Assembly: GCA_019637695.1 (NCBI GenBank)
Contig: JAHBVG010000005.1
Coordinates: 1-64,000 of the forward strand
Origin: Caldilineaceae bacterium
Lineage (GTDB): Bacteria; Chloroflexota; Anaerolineae; Caldilineales; Caldilineaceae
Length of the DNA stretch: 64,000 nucleotides
Reading direction: 5' to 3'
In this document: positions 55,504 through 63,667 of the stretch, piece after piece
Layout: every line of letters starts with the position of its first letter
Position numbering within the stretch: the first letter of the stretch is position 1
Program-made: the position numbers and the translations under genes
The notes under the pieces: model-generated
What the model was told of the DNA's origin: nothing
Seen by the model: only the letters and a program-made list of their open reading frames with translations
The model's database searches: none

Positions 55504-56083
55504 CGTAGTCCTTGTGCGTGTTGAGATGCGTTCTTGAATGAGAATAAATTTTGGTATAGGAAGGGTGAAGAGGGGCGCTGCTGTTAGCCATAAGACCAAA
55601 AAGAACAAATAAATCGGCTGGAACGGGGAATGACAAGCGCTGTCTGAATTGGTCAACCAATTTCTTTGTCGTTTCAACATGCTATGGCTTTTTCATAGGG
55701 CTCTATTTTTTAAGCATTTAGTAGGCTAGTTTTCTGTTTATTTTCGATGTTAGCAGGAAGAAAAGTAAGCAACTAGTAGGGGTTCCCCTACTAGACAATC
55801 GTTTCTTTGATGAGTCTCTCCACAAAAGCGTCCAGAGCCGGTTTCCAGCTCTGGACGCTTTTGTGAAACATAGGGTTTTCGGCTGTTACGGAATCTAAAA
55901 TCCATTGAAGATGCGGCGCGCTGATCAGATCTGGGTTGGAACACCGAATTTTCTCGTGGCAGTGCGCCGCATCTGATACTTTGATGATTAATAAACGATT
56001 TGTTAAGCTAAAATAAAATAATATTAATTTGCCGTTAGACAAAATTCAGTTAATATAACAGATATAGACTGGCTCTTGTAGGA
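55504..56083. promoter_or_regulatory. 580-bp divergent intergenic region with three palindromes and a candidate promoter
   Basis: No gene is supported. Palindrome 1: ctagtagggg (55773-55782) pairs perfectly with 55785-55794. Palindrome 2: 18-bp perfect arms at 55821-55838 and 55848-55865 with a 9-base loop, flanked by T4 on both strands (core gcgtccagagc), which looks like a two-way terminator. Palindrome 3: agatgcggcgc (55909-55919) pairs with gcgccgcatct (55964-55974), a candidate operator or RNA structure. TTGCCG (56029-56034) and TAATAT/AATATA (56051-56057), 16-17 bases apart in a very AT-rich patch, form a plausible promoter for the lasso genes. It is much more AT-rich than the coding DNA nearby. 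Confidence 0.5.
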
Positions 56084-56398
56084 ATGGACCCAATGATGAA
56101 GCAGGCGATAACTGAGGGATCTGTAGTCTCAAGAAAAAAGGGGCAAATTTCCTCCGCGGTTGGCGACAGGGTAGTGATCCTCAACCTGGAGGATAGCGCT
56201 TACTATGGCCTCAACAGTGTGGGCGCTCGGATCTGGGATCTCATCGAGGAGCCTGTCCTTGTTGAAACCATTTGCCGCCAGATTATGGAAGAATACGATG
56301 TGGATTCAAACCAGTGTCTGGCCGATCTTTTGGCGCTGCTCCAAGAAATGGAGGCCAAGAAGCTTTTGGAAACGCACCGACATGAGACGCTTGTATAA
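56084..56398 (+). CDS. PqqD-like RiPP recognition protein (lasso B1)
   Basis: A 104-aa protein with the PqqD/RRE fold. The segment VVILNLEDSAYYGLNSVGAR, then IWDLIEEPVLVETICRQIME, fits the PqqD pattern (L-x-x-E-x-G-x-Y-x-L-N-x-V-G-A-x-I-W). Such proteins hold the leader peptide and present it to the maturation enzymes. In lasso loci it is the B1 half of the split peptidase, and the B2 partner is not seen in this window. The start may be 56084 or the ATGs at 56093/56096, where AGGA lies about ten bases upstream. It is the first gene of the lasso unit, 36 bp before the cyclase gene. Confidence 0.88.
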   Translation: MDPMMKQAITEGSVVSRKKGQISSAVGDRVVILNLEDSAYYGLNSVGARIWDLIEEPVLVETICRQIMEEYDVDSNQCLADLLALLQEMEAKKLLETHRHETLV

Positions 56399-56434
56399 GC
56401 GGATGGGCAACTTAGGGTTAGGGACTCAGTTGCT

Positions 56435-58384
56435 ATGAGCGCCATTTTCGGGATCTTCTACCTGGATGGTCGCTCTGTCCTCCCTGCGGAACTCCGACAG
56501 ATGGCTGTTGCCCTCGAACATCGAGGATCGACTGTTGTCACCCTCTGGTCTGAGGGAAACGTGGGGATGGGCTGCTGCGCACACTCACCGGTGGCTGGGC
56601 CATCTTACGCCAAGGATGCTAATTTTTTCCTTGTGGCCGACGTTCGTCTTGATAACCGTGCGGACCTGCTCTCTGGCCTGGGAGGGGCGGGGATGTCTAC
56701 GGAGATGGGCGATGCCAGCCTGATCGGTGAGGTTTACCGGCGCTGGGGAGGGGCTTGCGCTGATCGGTTGCTGGGTGATTTCAGCTTCGTCCTATGGGAT
56801 CGTCAGCGGCGACAACTTGTCTGTGGGCGGGATCATGTGGGTGTCAAGCCTTTCTATTATTGCCATTTGCCGGGGCGCATCTTTGCCTGGGCGACCGAGA
56901 TCAAGGCGCTCTTCTGGGTGTCGGCGTCGCTGCGAGCGATCGATGAGGAGCGGTTGGCGGAACGGTTGGCGCTGATCGATTGGGACCTTACGGATCAATC
57001 CACGTTGTATCGGCATCTACTTTCTCTGCCGCCAGCCCATAGGTTGAAAGTTACCGCAGATGACCTGATCTTGAACCGTTATTGGTCGCTCGATTCAACG
57101 CGCTGCCTGGGCCGGGGATCGGTCAGGGATCACGCTGAAGCCTTTGGCGAGATCCTCACAGAGGCGGTGCGCTGCCGTCTGCGCGGATCAGGGGATGTCG
57201 GGGCTTTGCTCAGCGGCGGTCTTGATTCTTCGGCAATTGCATGGACAGCGCAGAATCTCGCGTACGGGCAGCCGGGTGGAAAGTTGCCGACCTTTTCCGC
57301 CATCTTCGACACGGTGACGATCTGCGACGAACGCGCTTACATCGATCCCATTTTGGCGCGTGGACGGTTTGCGCCCTCCTGGACGCCGGGCGATCAGGTG
57401 AGTCCGCTGGGAGAGTTGGCGCAGATGCTCTGGCATCAGGATGAGTTGGTCTATGCGCCGGGGATCTCGTTGATGGTTGCGCTTTACCGTGCGGCCCAGC
57501 GTAAGGGGATCCGTGTACTTTTAGATGGTCATGGTGGGGATGAAGTGGCAGGGTGCGGCGCTGGTTACTACCGAGAATTGGCGCACAAAGGCCGCTGGCT
57601 CACCTTAATGAGGGAAATTCGAGCCAGCGCACGGCTCCACCAGCAATCCTTTGGGGCGTTGTTCTGGCCCTATCTGCGTGATGCCACCTGGACAGGCCGG
57701 ACAGCCGGGCGCATCCGCCGGATTGGGCGTCATCTGTGGCGCGGGGGAGACTCCCTTCCATCCCCTGACAAGGACAATTCACCTGTCTGGGAAAGGTGGT
57801 TGCATCCAGCGTTTGTAAAACGGGTAGGGTTACATGAACGCTATCGGGCCTTTCGTCATCGTCGTCCTGAGCGCGTCGGCAGTGAACGGGAAGGTCACTA
57901 CCGGCTGCTGACTGGGCGGGCGCAGGTGAGATCTCTGGAGATTTTGAACAAAGCCAGTGCTGCCCATTCTGTGGAATTGCGCATCCCATTTTGGGATAAG
58001 CGACTTGTCGAGTTCTGCCTGGCCTTGCCGTCCGAACACAAGTTGCACGATGGCTGGGATCGGATCACGCTGCGGCGGGCCATGCACAATCAATTGCCGC
58101 CCCAGGTTCAATGGCGGCGATCCAAGACCAATTTCGCGCCCAATCTTGTCCATCTACTGCGCACTCAGGATCGCGAACGGTTGGAGCATCTCCTCGTCGG
58201 GCAACGCAACCGGTTCGCAGACTTCATCGATTGGGAGGGTGTAGAGGCGGCTTACCGACAGTTTCTACGCCAGGATCCGCCGCCGCCGTCCGCTTTGCAG
58301 ATTGTCTTACAGGCGGCGAACCTGATTCTCTGGCTGCAAGGCTGGCAAGACCCGCTCGAAGCTGGTTGGTCGACCAGAGATTGA
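56435..58384 (+). CDS. lasso peptide isopeptide-forming cyclase (asparagine synthetase-like, 649 aa)
   Basis: N-terminal glutaminase-like domain (residues 1-190) followed by an asparagine-synthetase ATP-pyrophosphatase domain with PP-loop ALLSGGLDSSAIAW at about 250-262. Residue 2 is Ser instead of the Cys needed for glutamine hydrolysis (MSAIFGIF), as in lasso cyclases, which use the peptide's own amine. The enzyme is predicted to activate the side-chain acid of Asp at core position 9 with ATP and join it to the N-terminal Gly amine, forming the ring. The length suits the family. It lies between B1 and the precursor gene. The only other asparagine-synthetase-like role would be asparagine synthesis, which the context speaks against. 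Confidence 0.92.
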   Translation: MSAIFGIFYLDGRSVLPAELRQMAVALEHRGSTVVTLWSEGNVGMGCCAHSPVAGPSYAKDANFFLVADVRLDNRADLLSGLGGAGMSTEMGDASLIGEVYRRWGGACADRLLGDFSFVLWDRQRRQLVCGRDHVGVKPFYYCHLPGRIFAWATEIKALFWVSASLRAIDEERLAERLALIDWDLTDQSTLYRHLLSLPPAHRLKVTADDLILNRYWSLDSTRCLGRGSVRDHAEAFGEILTEAVRCRLRGSGDVGALLSGGLDSSAIAWTAQNLAYGQPGGKLPTFSAIFDTVTICDERAYIDPILARGRFAPSWTPGDQVSPLGELAQMLWHQDELVYAPGISLMVALYRAAQRKGIRVLLDGHGGDEVAGCGAGYYRELAHKGRWLTLMREIRASARLHQQSFGALFWPYLRDATWTGRTAGRIRRIGRHLWRGGDSLPSPDKDNSPVWERWLHPAFVKRVGLHERYRAFRHRRPERVGSEREGHYRLLTGRAQVRSLEILNKASAAHSVELRIPFWDKRLVEFCLALPSEHKLHDGWDRITLRRAMHNQLPPQVQWRRSKTNFAPNLVHLLRTQDRERLEHLLVGQRNRFADFIDWEGVEAAYRQFLRQDPPPPSALQIVLQAANLILWLQGWQDPLEAGWSTRD

Positions 58385-58488
58385 GATTTTAAGGCAGAGG
58401 CGCAGAGACAGAAAGGATTCAACGCAACGATGCAAGAAGCAAAGAAGGCAGTCATTATCTTTCTGACCAATAAAAGGAGGACACACTG

Positions 58489-58638
58489 ATGAAGAAGAAA
58501 GACAAGAAAAAGTATGTTGTCCCGGAACTGACTGTCTATGGCAGCGTCGAGACCATCACCAAAGGCAATCGAGATGGCGCTGGTGTTGATGCTGTCTTCC
58601 CAATCGGGATAGATAAAGATCAAATGACATTCTCTTGA
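58489..58638 (+). CDS. lasso peptide precursor (49 aa; 25-aa leader, 24-aa core)
   Basis: Found by translating the gap after the cyclase gene; too short to stand out as an ordinary gene. The leader is Lys-rich (MKKKDKKK) with the conserved YVVPELTVYGSVETITKG pattern (Y-xx-P-x-L-xx-YG) and Thr at position -2 before Gly26. The core then begins GNRDGAGVD, with Gly1 and Asp9 (residues 26 and 34) set to form a nine-residue macrolactam, followed by a tail AVFPIGIDKDQ and the end MTFS. AGGAGG lies eight bases before the ATG. The C-terminal Ser49 is notable because the next gene encodes an HprK-like kinase. The 104-bp gap before it (58385-58488) contains only a short 'ggcagaggcgcagag' repeat. Confidence is high from leader, core, context and ribosome-binding site together. 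Confidence 0.92.
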   Translation: MKKKDKKKYVVPELTVYGSVETITKGNRDGAGVDAVFPIGIDKDQMTFS

Positions 58639-58709
58639 CCCATCACGTGGGCTTATTTAAGTACAGCCAGGCGTGAATAACTAGATGTTTCTAGCGTAAT
58701 GCGTAGCGC

Positions 58710-59663
58710 ATGTACCAGTCTATGCACCACGCACCATCTTGCACGAGGAATCACCGCGGGGGATCTTTGTATCGATACAATCTCTATGATCTGGTAGTGG
58801 AGTCGGAATTTATATTGCCCGAGCTACCCCCATCGATGGCTACGCCGCAGATATCGATCCGTTCTGCGTCACTTGGCCGGTTTTGGCCGGATGATTTGAA
58901 ACAAGATCGTTACTTTGCAGCCACAGAGAGGGAAGCCTGCTGCTATTGGCGCGAGGTGGGCGCATTTTCGATCCAAAGTGGGAAAGAGATCGGATGTGAT
59001 GTCGCTGCGGACGTTGATCCCCAACTCTTCCGTCTGCCACTTTTAGAGCCAGTAATGGCGCTTTTATTGCATCAGCGGGGCCATTTGATACTACACGCCA
59101 GCGCAGTGGCGCGCAATCATCAGGTTTTTGTCTTTTTGGGTGAGGCTGGGTTGGGGAAATCTACCCTGGCGGCTGCGCTCTGTGCGCGTGGCTTTTCCTT
59201 TGTTGCTGACGATATTGTGGCGATCCGTTTCGATACAGAACACGGACCGCTGGTTTTACCTGCATTGCCACGGTTAAAACTTGAAGCGGAGAGCGTAGCC
59301 GCGCTGGGTGAGGATATCGCGGATCTGCCGCAGTTGCACCCGTATGTGACGAAACGAGCGCTGCCTGTTTTCTCTAATTTGAGCAACGAGCCGCTTCCAC
59401 TGCGCCGTCTCTATCGATTGGCCTATGCGCAGCAGATGGAGATCGCGCCGCTACCAACACATGCCGCCATGCTTCACCTGATCGAGCATTCCTATATTGG
59501 GCGCCTGAGTGGTCAACTCTTGTATCCGCAGCAACAGATCCATTTTCGACAGTGTGTGGAGATAGCGAATCGTATCCCGATGGCCGATCTCAAACGTTCC
59601 TGGGCGCTGGAGCTACTCCCTGCTCTCATCCAAATGGTGGACGAAGATAGTCGCGATCTCTGA
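58710..59663 (+). CDS. HprK-like kinase of the lasso locus (317 aa)
   Basis: A kinase related to HPr kinase/phosphorylase: HASAVARNHQVFVF, the P-loop LGEAGLGKSTLAAAL, then FVADDIVAI, which is the conserved HxSxV / P-loop / DD order. In paeninodin-type lasso loci such a kinase phosphorylates the C-terminal Ser of the precursor, and this locus's precursor ends in Ser49. I infer the same activity here. ATG 58710 has no clear ribosome-binding site; TTG 58767 (preceded by GGGGGA) is a fair alternative. It follows the precursor by 71 bp. An HPr-directed role is less likely because no PTS genes are nearby and the N-terminus differs from true HprK. Confidence 0.82.
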   Translation: MYQSMHHAPSCTRNHRGGSLYRYNLYDLVVESEFILPELPPSMATPQISIRSASLGRFWPDDLKQDRYFAATEREACCYWREVGAFSIQSGKEIGCDVAADVDPQLFRLPLLEPVMALLLHQRGHLILHASAVARNHQVFVFLGEAGLGKSTLAAALCARGFSFVADDIVAIRFDTEHGPLVLPALPRLKLEAESVAALGEDIADLPQLHPYVTKRALPVFSNLSNEPLPLRRLYRLAYAQQMEIAPLPTHAAMLHLIEHSYIGRLSGQLLYPQQQIHFRQCVEIANRIPMADLKRSWALELLPALIQMVDEDSRDL

Positions 59664-59685
59664 TCTGTTCCGAGGGTTGTGGATC

Positions 59686-60132
59686 CTAGCATGTGTGGTA
59701 GCAGCAATAAATTTCTTCGGACTGATAGACATCGTTCTCATCGAGAACGTCAAGCGCTTGCTTTTGCCACACAATTCGTCGCAGCACCGCTTGAAGATTG
59801 GCTAAAACTTCTATGCTGACCAGAGGTTTAATGAAGAATCGGTCGATGGGCGCCTCGACCAATGTATCAAGATCCTTCAGATCCTCAGAGGTAAGGAGCA
59901 GCACTATCGGGATCTCTGTCGCTTCTCCGATTGCCTGGCAGAGCTGTACAGGATTGGGGAGAGAGGTGTCGATGATGGCAAGATCAACATCATGCGTGTT
60001 GATGTGCGCCAATGCCTGTTCACTTGTCTCCAACAGGCTAAGCTCAAACTCAGCGCTTTCCAGGGCCGTCCGAAGTTCACTTTCGCTCTCTGGCAAACCG
60101 ACTACCATAAGTTTGCACGGTTGTTGTGTCAT
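59686..60132 (-). CDS. stand-alone receiver-like protein, degenerate (148 aa)
   Basis: Fold of a CheY-type receiver: CKLMVVGLPESESEL, VDLAIIDTSLPNPV with a possible acceptor Asp, and RFFIKPLVSIEV with the conserved Lys-Pro. The acidic pair that holds magnesium at the first strand end is missing (GLPES in place of DD), so ordinary phosphorylation is doubtful. The C-terminus ends YQSEEIYCCYHTC, with three cysteines. No output domain. It is convergent with the lasso kinase gene, 22 bp away. It may serve as a phospho-independent binding partner. Confidence 0.7.
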   Translation of the reverse strand: MTQQPCKLMVVGLPESESELRTALESAEFELSLLETSEQALAHINTHDVDLAIIDTSLPNPVQLCQAIGEATEIPIVLLLTSEDLKDLDTLVEAPIDRFFIKPLVSIEVLANLQAVLRRIVWQKQALDVLDENDVYQSEEIYCCYHTC

Positions 60133-60355
60133 CTATCTCTCCTGATCTGAACCGATGGTTGACTTTGCTAAAAGGGAAGCATTGCGTTCTGATTTTAATA
60201 ACGATTGAGAAGGCGTAAATATTACAAGGATACGTCAATTTCGTAGGAGATGGAAGGTCATCATCTATCACGCATAAAGTAACACAGCTATTACCTTTAT
60301 CCAGTAGGTTCTAAGGCGGATAAGTTAATCGTTAGAAGGGGTTGGTACTATCCAC

Positions 60356-60769
60356 GTGCAAGAATCCAGTTCTCAACCATATATGGACACTTCACCGGCC
60401 GAGGTCGGATGGGTTTATCAAGATCCATCTAATCGGGCAAGCTGGCTAGCGCAGTACTATCAATCTCAGAACCTGGAGATCGAAGAGTTCGCCGCTGAGG
60501 ATCTGACGGACAAACGTATCCGGGCATTTAAGCTGATTGTAATTGAAGCGCCTGTCGATTGCACGGATGCACCGACGAAGTCGTTGATTACGCTTGTGCG
60601 GAGTATGACCTTGGTGCCCGTTCAGATTTTGACCATTCATCATACCCATGCCCAGGCTGCGGAACTTCTGCATCTCGGCGCGGATGATGTGCAAACTGTG
60701 ATGACGGATAGTCGTATCCTTCTGGCGCATGCCCGCGCTTTGATCCGGCGTTGGCTGACACCCCGCTAG
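60356..60769 (+). CDS. second degenerate receiver-like protein (137 aa)
   Basis: The pattern of alternating strands and helices (VGWVYQDPSNRASWLAQYY, FKLIVIEAPVDCT, VPVQILTIHHTH, AAELLHLGADDVQTV) fits a receiver fold, but the acceptor Asp is replaced (IEAP) and the Lys is absent. The start is GTG 60356 or ATG 60383. No ribosome-binding site is clear. It has no output domain. Along with the neighbouring protein it may form a pair of phosphorylation-independent switches. The 223-bp gap before it shows nothing beyond AT-rich sequence. Confidence 0.6.
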   Translation: MQESSSQPYMDTSPAEVGWVYQDPSNRASWLAQYYQSQNLEIEEFAAEDLTDKRIRAFKLIVIEAPVDCTDAPTKSLITLVRSMTLVPVQILTIHHTHAQAAELLHLGADDVQTVMTDSRILLAHARALIRRWLTPR

Positions 60770-60801
60770 TGGTCTGCCGAACTTGTCTTGCCAGATATTC
60801 T

Positions 60802-60858
60802 GTAGGGGCGTACCTCCGTGTACGCCCAGTACGGACGGGTCCAGAGACCCACCCCTAC
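60802..60858. repeat. GC-rich double-hairpin repeat (gtaggggc family)
   Basis: The stretch begins gtaggggcgtac and ends acccctac and can fold with inner hairpins (ggcgtac/gtacgcc and ggacgggt/acccacc). It resembles the perfect hairpin at 33239-33289 and a fragment at 53240-53256. It lies between the degenerate receiver gene and the sigma factor gene, in the gap 60770-60928. It is probably an interspersed repeat, possibly acting as a 3' end for the upstream gene. Confidence 0.55.
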
Positions 60859-60928
60859 CCCAAACTATTGAGAAGATACCACAATCTTACTAATATGCTG
60901 ATGATTTGGTGAAGTGTAGAGCGTTCAA

Positions 60929-61453
60929 ATGGTAGATGAGGAACTCATCCGACAATTTCAAAACGGGGAGACCGATGCTTTTCGGGTGCTCTACGATCGT
61001 TATGCGCCTGCTGTCTATCGGTATGTACGTTTCCGCGTAAAATCAGATGCTGATGCTGAGGATATCACCATAGAAGTCTTTACGCGCGCCTGGAAGGCGT
61101 TGCCGAAGTACAAGTGGCAGGGTGTCCCCTTCAGCGCCTGGCTCTTTCGGATTTCCCACAATCTGATTGTGGATCGAACCCGCCCCAAGAGATTCTCTTT
61201 CATTAATCTATCAACCTGGATCAGAAGCAACGGTCATCACGAATATGAACGAATTGAGGATCAAGATGTAATTTCTCGCGCCTTTGGATCGTTATCTTAT
61301 GAAGAACAACTTATCATTTACTTGTCGTTCTATGAGTCTTACACCAACAAAGAAGTTGCCGAGGTAATTGGTAAGACCGTAAGTGCAACTGGTGTCGCTA
61401 AATTCCGTGCGCTGAAGCGTCTAAATAAGGTTTTGGGAAACGCCGATGCCTGA
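60929..61453 (+). CDS. ECF-type RNA polymerase sigma factor
   Basis: A sigma-70 family ECF protein of 174 aa. Region 2 is at residues 5-75 ([18 protein letters not shown], then [14 protein letters not shown]) and region 4 at about 120-170 ([20 protein letters not shown], then [20 protein letters not shown]). No region 3 is present, as in the ECF group. It directs RNA polymerase to a small set of promoters when released from its anti-sigma partner. The downstream gene overlaps it by 8 bp and encodes a membrane protein with an anti-sigma-like front, so the pair is probably sigma and anti-sigma. Confidence 0.93.
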   Translation: MVDEELIRQFQNGETDAFRVLYDRYAPAVYRYVRFRVKSDADAEDITIEVFTRAWKALPKYKWQGVPFSAWLFRISHNLIVDRTRPKRFSFINLSTWIRSNGHHEYERIEDQDVISRAFGSLSYEEQLIIYLSFYESYTNKEVAEVIGKTVSATGVAKFRALKRLNKVLGNADA

Positions 61454-63527
61454 TGGCTTTCACAGTGACTCAGCAGATAATGAACGAGATCTGCGTTCAG
61501 AAATGAACAATTCTGAGTTCGCTGCGCTAATTGAATACTTGACGGCAAGGGAGCCTAAGGATCTAGATCGGGCTGCTTCTCATCGCATTTGGAATCAAGT
61601 CGTTGCGAATATTGAAGAGTTGAAGGTTGCGGAGAACCTTCGTCATCACAGCGCGTTCCAACTCGATCAGCCTTCGCCGCAGACATTAGACCAGATCTGG
61701 CGTCAAGTCAACAGTGAAATTGGCAAGTCGCAGGCAGCTACGCGCCAGGGCGTCTATCTTCCTGTCTTTGTTTTGCGCGCCGGGGTTGCCATAGCGGCCC
61801 TTCTTCTGATTGTGATTTTGAGTATGACCAGCACCGTCGCTGCTGATGCTCTGCCAGGGATGCCGCTCTACCCAGTTAAACTGATGATAGAGGAGGCCAG
61901 CATTGCGCTGAGCCCGCCCCAGATCCGCAATGAGGTGCGTCTCGAATTTATCGAACGCCGTTATAACGAAGCAGAACAACTGGTGGCCGCCAACGCTTCG
62001 CCCGAAATCGTGGCCTACACCATTGAGATCATGCTGGCTCAGATTAAACAAGTTGTCACAGCCGATCCCGCTCCCGATGAGCATATCCGCGCTCGTCAGA
62101 TAGCACGCGTTGAACAGCAAAAGGCCGAATTGGATCAAAGCCTTCAACAGTGGCCAGAGACTTATCAAGAACCAACGCGCCATCGAATAGAGCAATGGCA
62201 AACCGAGCAGAGTACAGAGCTTACCCAAACGCCCTCTGCGCCTAACCCGTCGCCAACCAATAGTTCGTCGGCGCAGATGGCTCCTGCGGGGACGCCGCTG
62301 CCAGCCGCTACACCCACAGCGACCAACCTGCCGTCAACGTCTGGGGGCGTCACCAGTGTGGCGCCGCAGGCAGCGCAGGCGACAACAACGCCCACGCCCA
62401 GACCAACATCAACGTGGACACCCACCCCTGCGCCTGGGTCCGATCTGGTTGTGCTGACGCCCATCTACCCGACCTTTACACCGACGGCGTCGAGTACAAC
62501 TGTGGCGATGAACACTGCCACGCGCACGCTGACGCCGTCCCCAACCAGTACACCAACACAGACAGCGGCGCCGAATATAACCGCCATTGTGGCAACGCTG
62601 GAAGCCAAATTGACGGGGACGCCTACTTCTGCGCCCATTACGCCGACGTTGACAATTACATCAACATTCACGCCGACAGTCACGCGCACAGCTGCCCCAA
62701 CCAATACACCGACGCCGGGGACCATTCCCTTTGCCGAGAGGCTATTCGTCAGTGAATTTATGGCAGCGCCGCAGGCTGTCCCCGCGCCCGATGGCGAGTG
62801 GATAGAACTCCACAACCCTGGTTTACAAGCCGTGAATCTACGCGGATGGACCCTGGCCGCCCAGAGCGGTAACACCCACACGATCAATCAGAATGTCTGG
62901 GTGCAGTCAGGCGCGTACATTGTCCTGGCCCGAAACGGCAATTTACTCATGAACGGCGGCGTGAACCCTGCGTACGTCTACGATAACCTCAGCTTAAACA
63001 ATAGCCGGGGCGAGATCCGATTGCTCAATCAGGATGGCGTGCAGGTTTCGCGTGTCGCCTGGGGAGAGGGGACTGCCCATATTGTGCGTCCGGGCGCTTC
63101 TCTCCAACGGACAAATTTTGAACCTGGTGCAAACTGGGCTGTTTCTTCACAGCGCTGGGCTGGATCTGCTGGCGACTTTGGTACGCCGGGGGGACCTTAC
63201 GTCGCGCCAGGCACATCCACGCCCACGCCGCGCCCAACCAACACTGCGACTGAGACTGCGGTTCCGCCGACGCCTACATGGACGCCGGTTCCGCCAACTT
63301 CTACATGGACGCCGACGCCGCTGCCCACATGGACGCCGACGGCAACAGCGCTGCCTACATCAACGCCAACATGGACGCCTACGCCGACGCATATATCACC
63401 GCTGCCGACGCCCACGTGGACGCCGGTTTCGCTGCTGCCGACGCCCACATGGACGCCGACCTGGACGCGCCAAACCGCGGCCCCGCCGGAACCCACCCTG
63501 CTATGGAAGATTCACTCACACCAGTAG
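61446..63527 (+). CDS. membrane anti-sigma-like protein with DUF5667-type, Thr/Pro and lamin-tail domains
   Basis: Residues 20-95 are a short cytoplasmic region ([20 protein letters not shown]) that may bind the sigma factor. One membrane segment covers about 104-128 ([19 protein letters not shown]). Outside is a DUF5667-type helical domain ([20 protein letters not shown]). Then comes a Thr/Pro linker, a lamin-tail domain at about 428-541 ([20 protein letters not shown], then [19 protein letters not shown]) and more TPTWTP repeats. The frame ends ...[12 protein letters not shown] at TAG 63525-63527, but the same proline-rich pattern resumes in the next frame up to 63667 (see separate entry), so a frameshift may have cut the tail. 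It overlaps the sigma gene by 8 bp. The lamin-tail domain may attach to extracellular polymer or sense the envelope. Confidence 0.8.
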   Translation: MPDGFHSDSADNERDLRSEMNNSEFAALIEYLTAREPKDLDRAASHRIWNQVVANIEELKVAENLRHHSAFQLDQPSPQTLDQIWRQVNSEIGKSQAATRQGVYLPVFVLRAGVAIAALLLIVILSMTSTVAADALPGMPLYPVKLMIEEASIALSPPQIRNEVRLEFIERRYNEAEQLVAANASPEIVAYTIEIMLAQIKQVVTADPAPDEHIRARQIARVEQQKAELDQSLQQWPETYQEPTRHRIEQWQTEQSTELTQTPSAPNPSPTNSSSAQMAPAGTPLPAATPTATNLPSTSGGVTSVAPQAAQATTTPTPRPTSTWTPTPAPGSDLVVLTPIYPTFTPTASSTTVAMNTATRTLTPSPTSTPTQTAAPNITAIVATLEAKLTGTPTSAPITPTLTITSTFTPTVTRTAAPTNTPTPGTIPFAERLFVSEFMAAPQAVPAPDGEWIELHNPGLQAVNLRGWTLAAQSGNTHTINQNVWVQSGAYIVLARNGNLLMNGGVNPAYVYDNLSLNNSRGEIRLLNQDGVQVSRVAWGEGTAHIVRPGASLQRTNFEPGANWAVSSQRWAGSAGDFGTPGGPYVAPGTSTPTPRPTNTATETAVPPTPTWTPVPPTSTWTPTPLPTWTPTATALPTSTPTWTPTPTHISPLPTPTWTPVSLLPTPTWTPTWTRQTAAPPEPTLLWKIHSHQ

Positions 63528-63667
63528 AGACGCCTCTCCCGCCGGAGGAGGGTCTGCCAACGATAACCCCAACCACGACGCCCACGTGGACGCCAGTTTC
63601 GCCGCTGCCTACCCCCGAAGGGTTCTCGTCGCCGACGCCGACACTGACGCCGACAGCGCTCCCCTAA
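63494..63667 (+). other. displaced tail of the anti-sigma/lamin-tail protein (frameshift)
   Basis: After about base 63494 the frame +2 reads [20 protein letters not shown], then [20 protein letters not shown], to TALP and TAA at 63665-63667, in the style of the preceding Thr/Pro linker. The current main frame ends in a non-repetitive IHSHQ just past the switch. One extra C in the short ccc run (about 63492-63494) would rejoin the parts. Sequencing or assembly error is as likely as a real frameshift. The end lies next to the convergent edge gene. Confidence 0.5.

Noticed and set aside
56435..58384. Housekeeping asparagine synthetase
   Set aside because: Residue 2 is not Cys and the gene lies between a PqqD-like protein and a lasso precursor, so lasso cyclase is the better call.
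63240..63480. CRISPR-like or minisatellite array
   Set aside because: The spacing is short and irregular and the units encode TPTWTP protein repeats in frame, so they are coding repeats.
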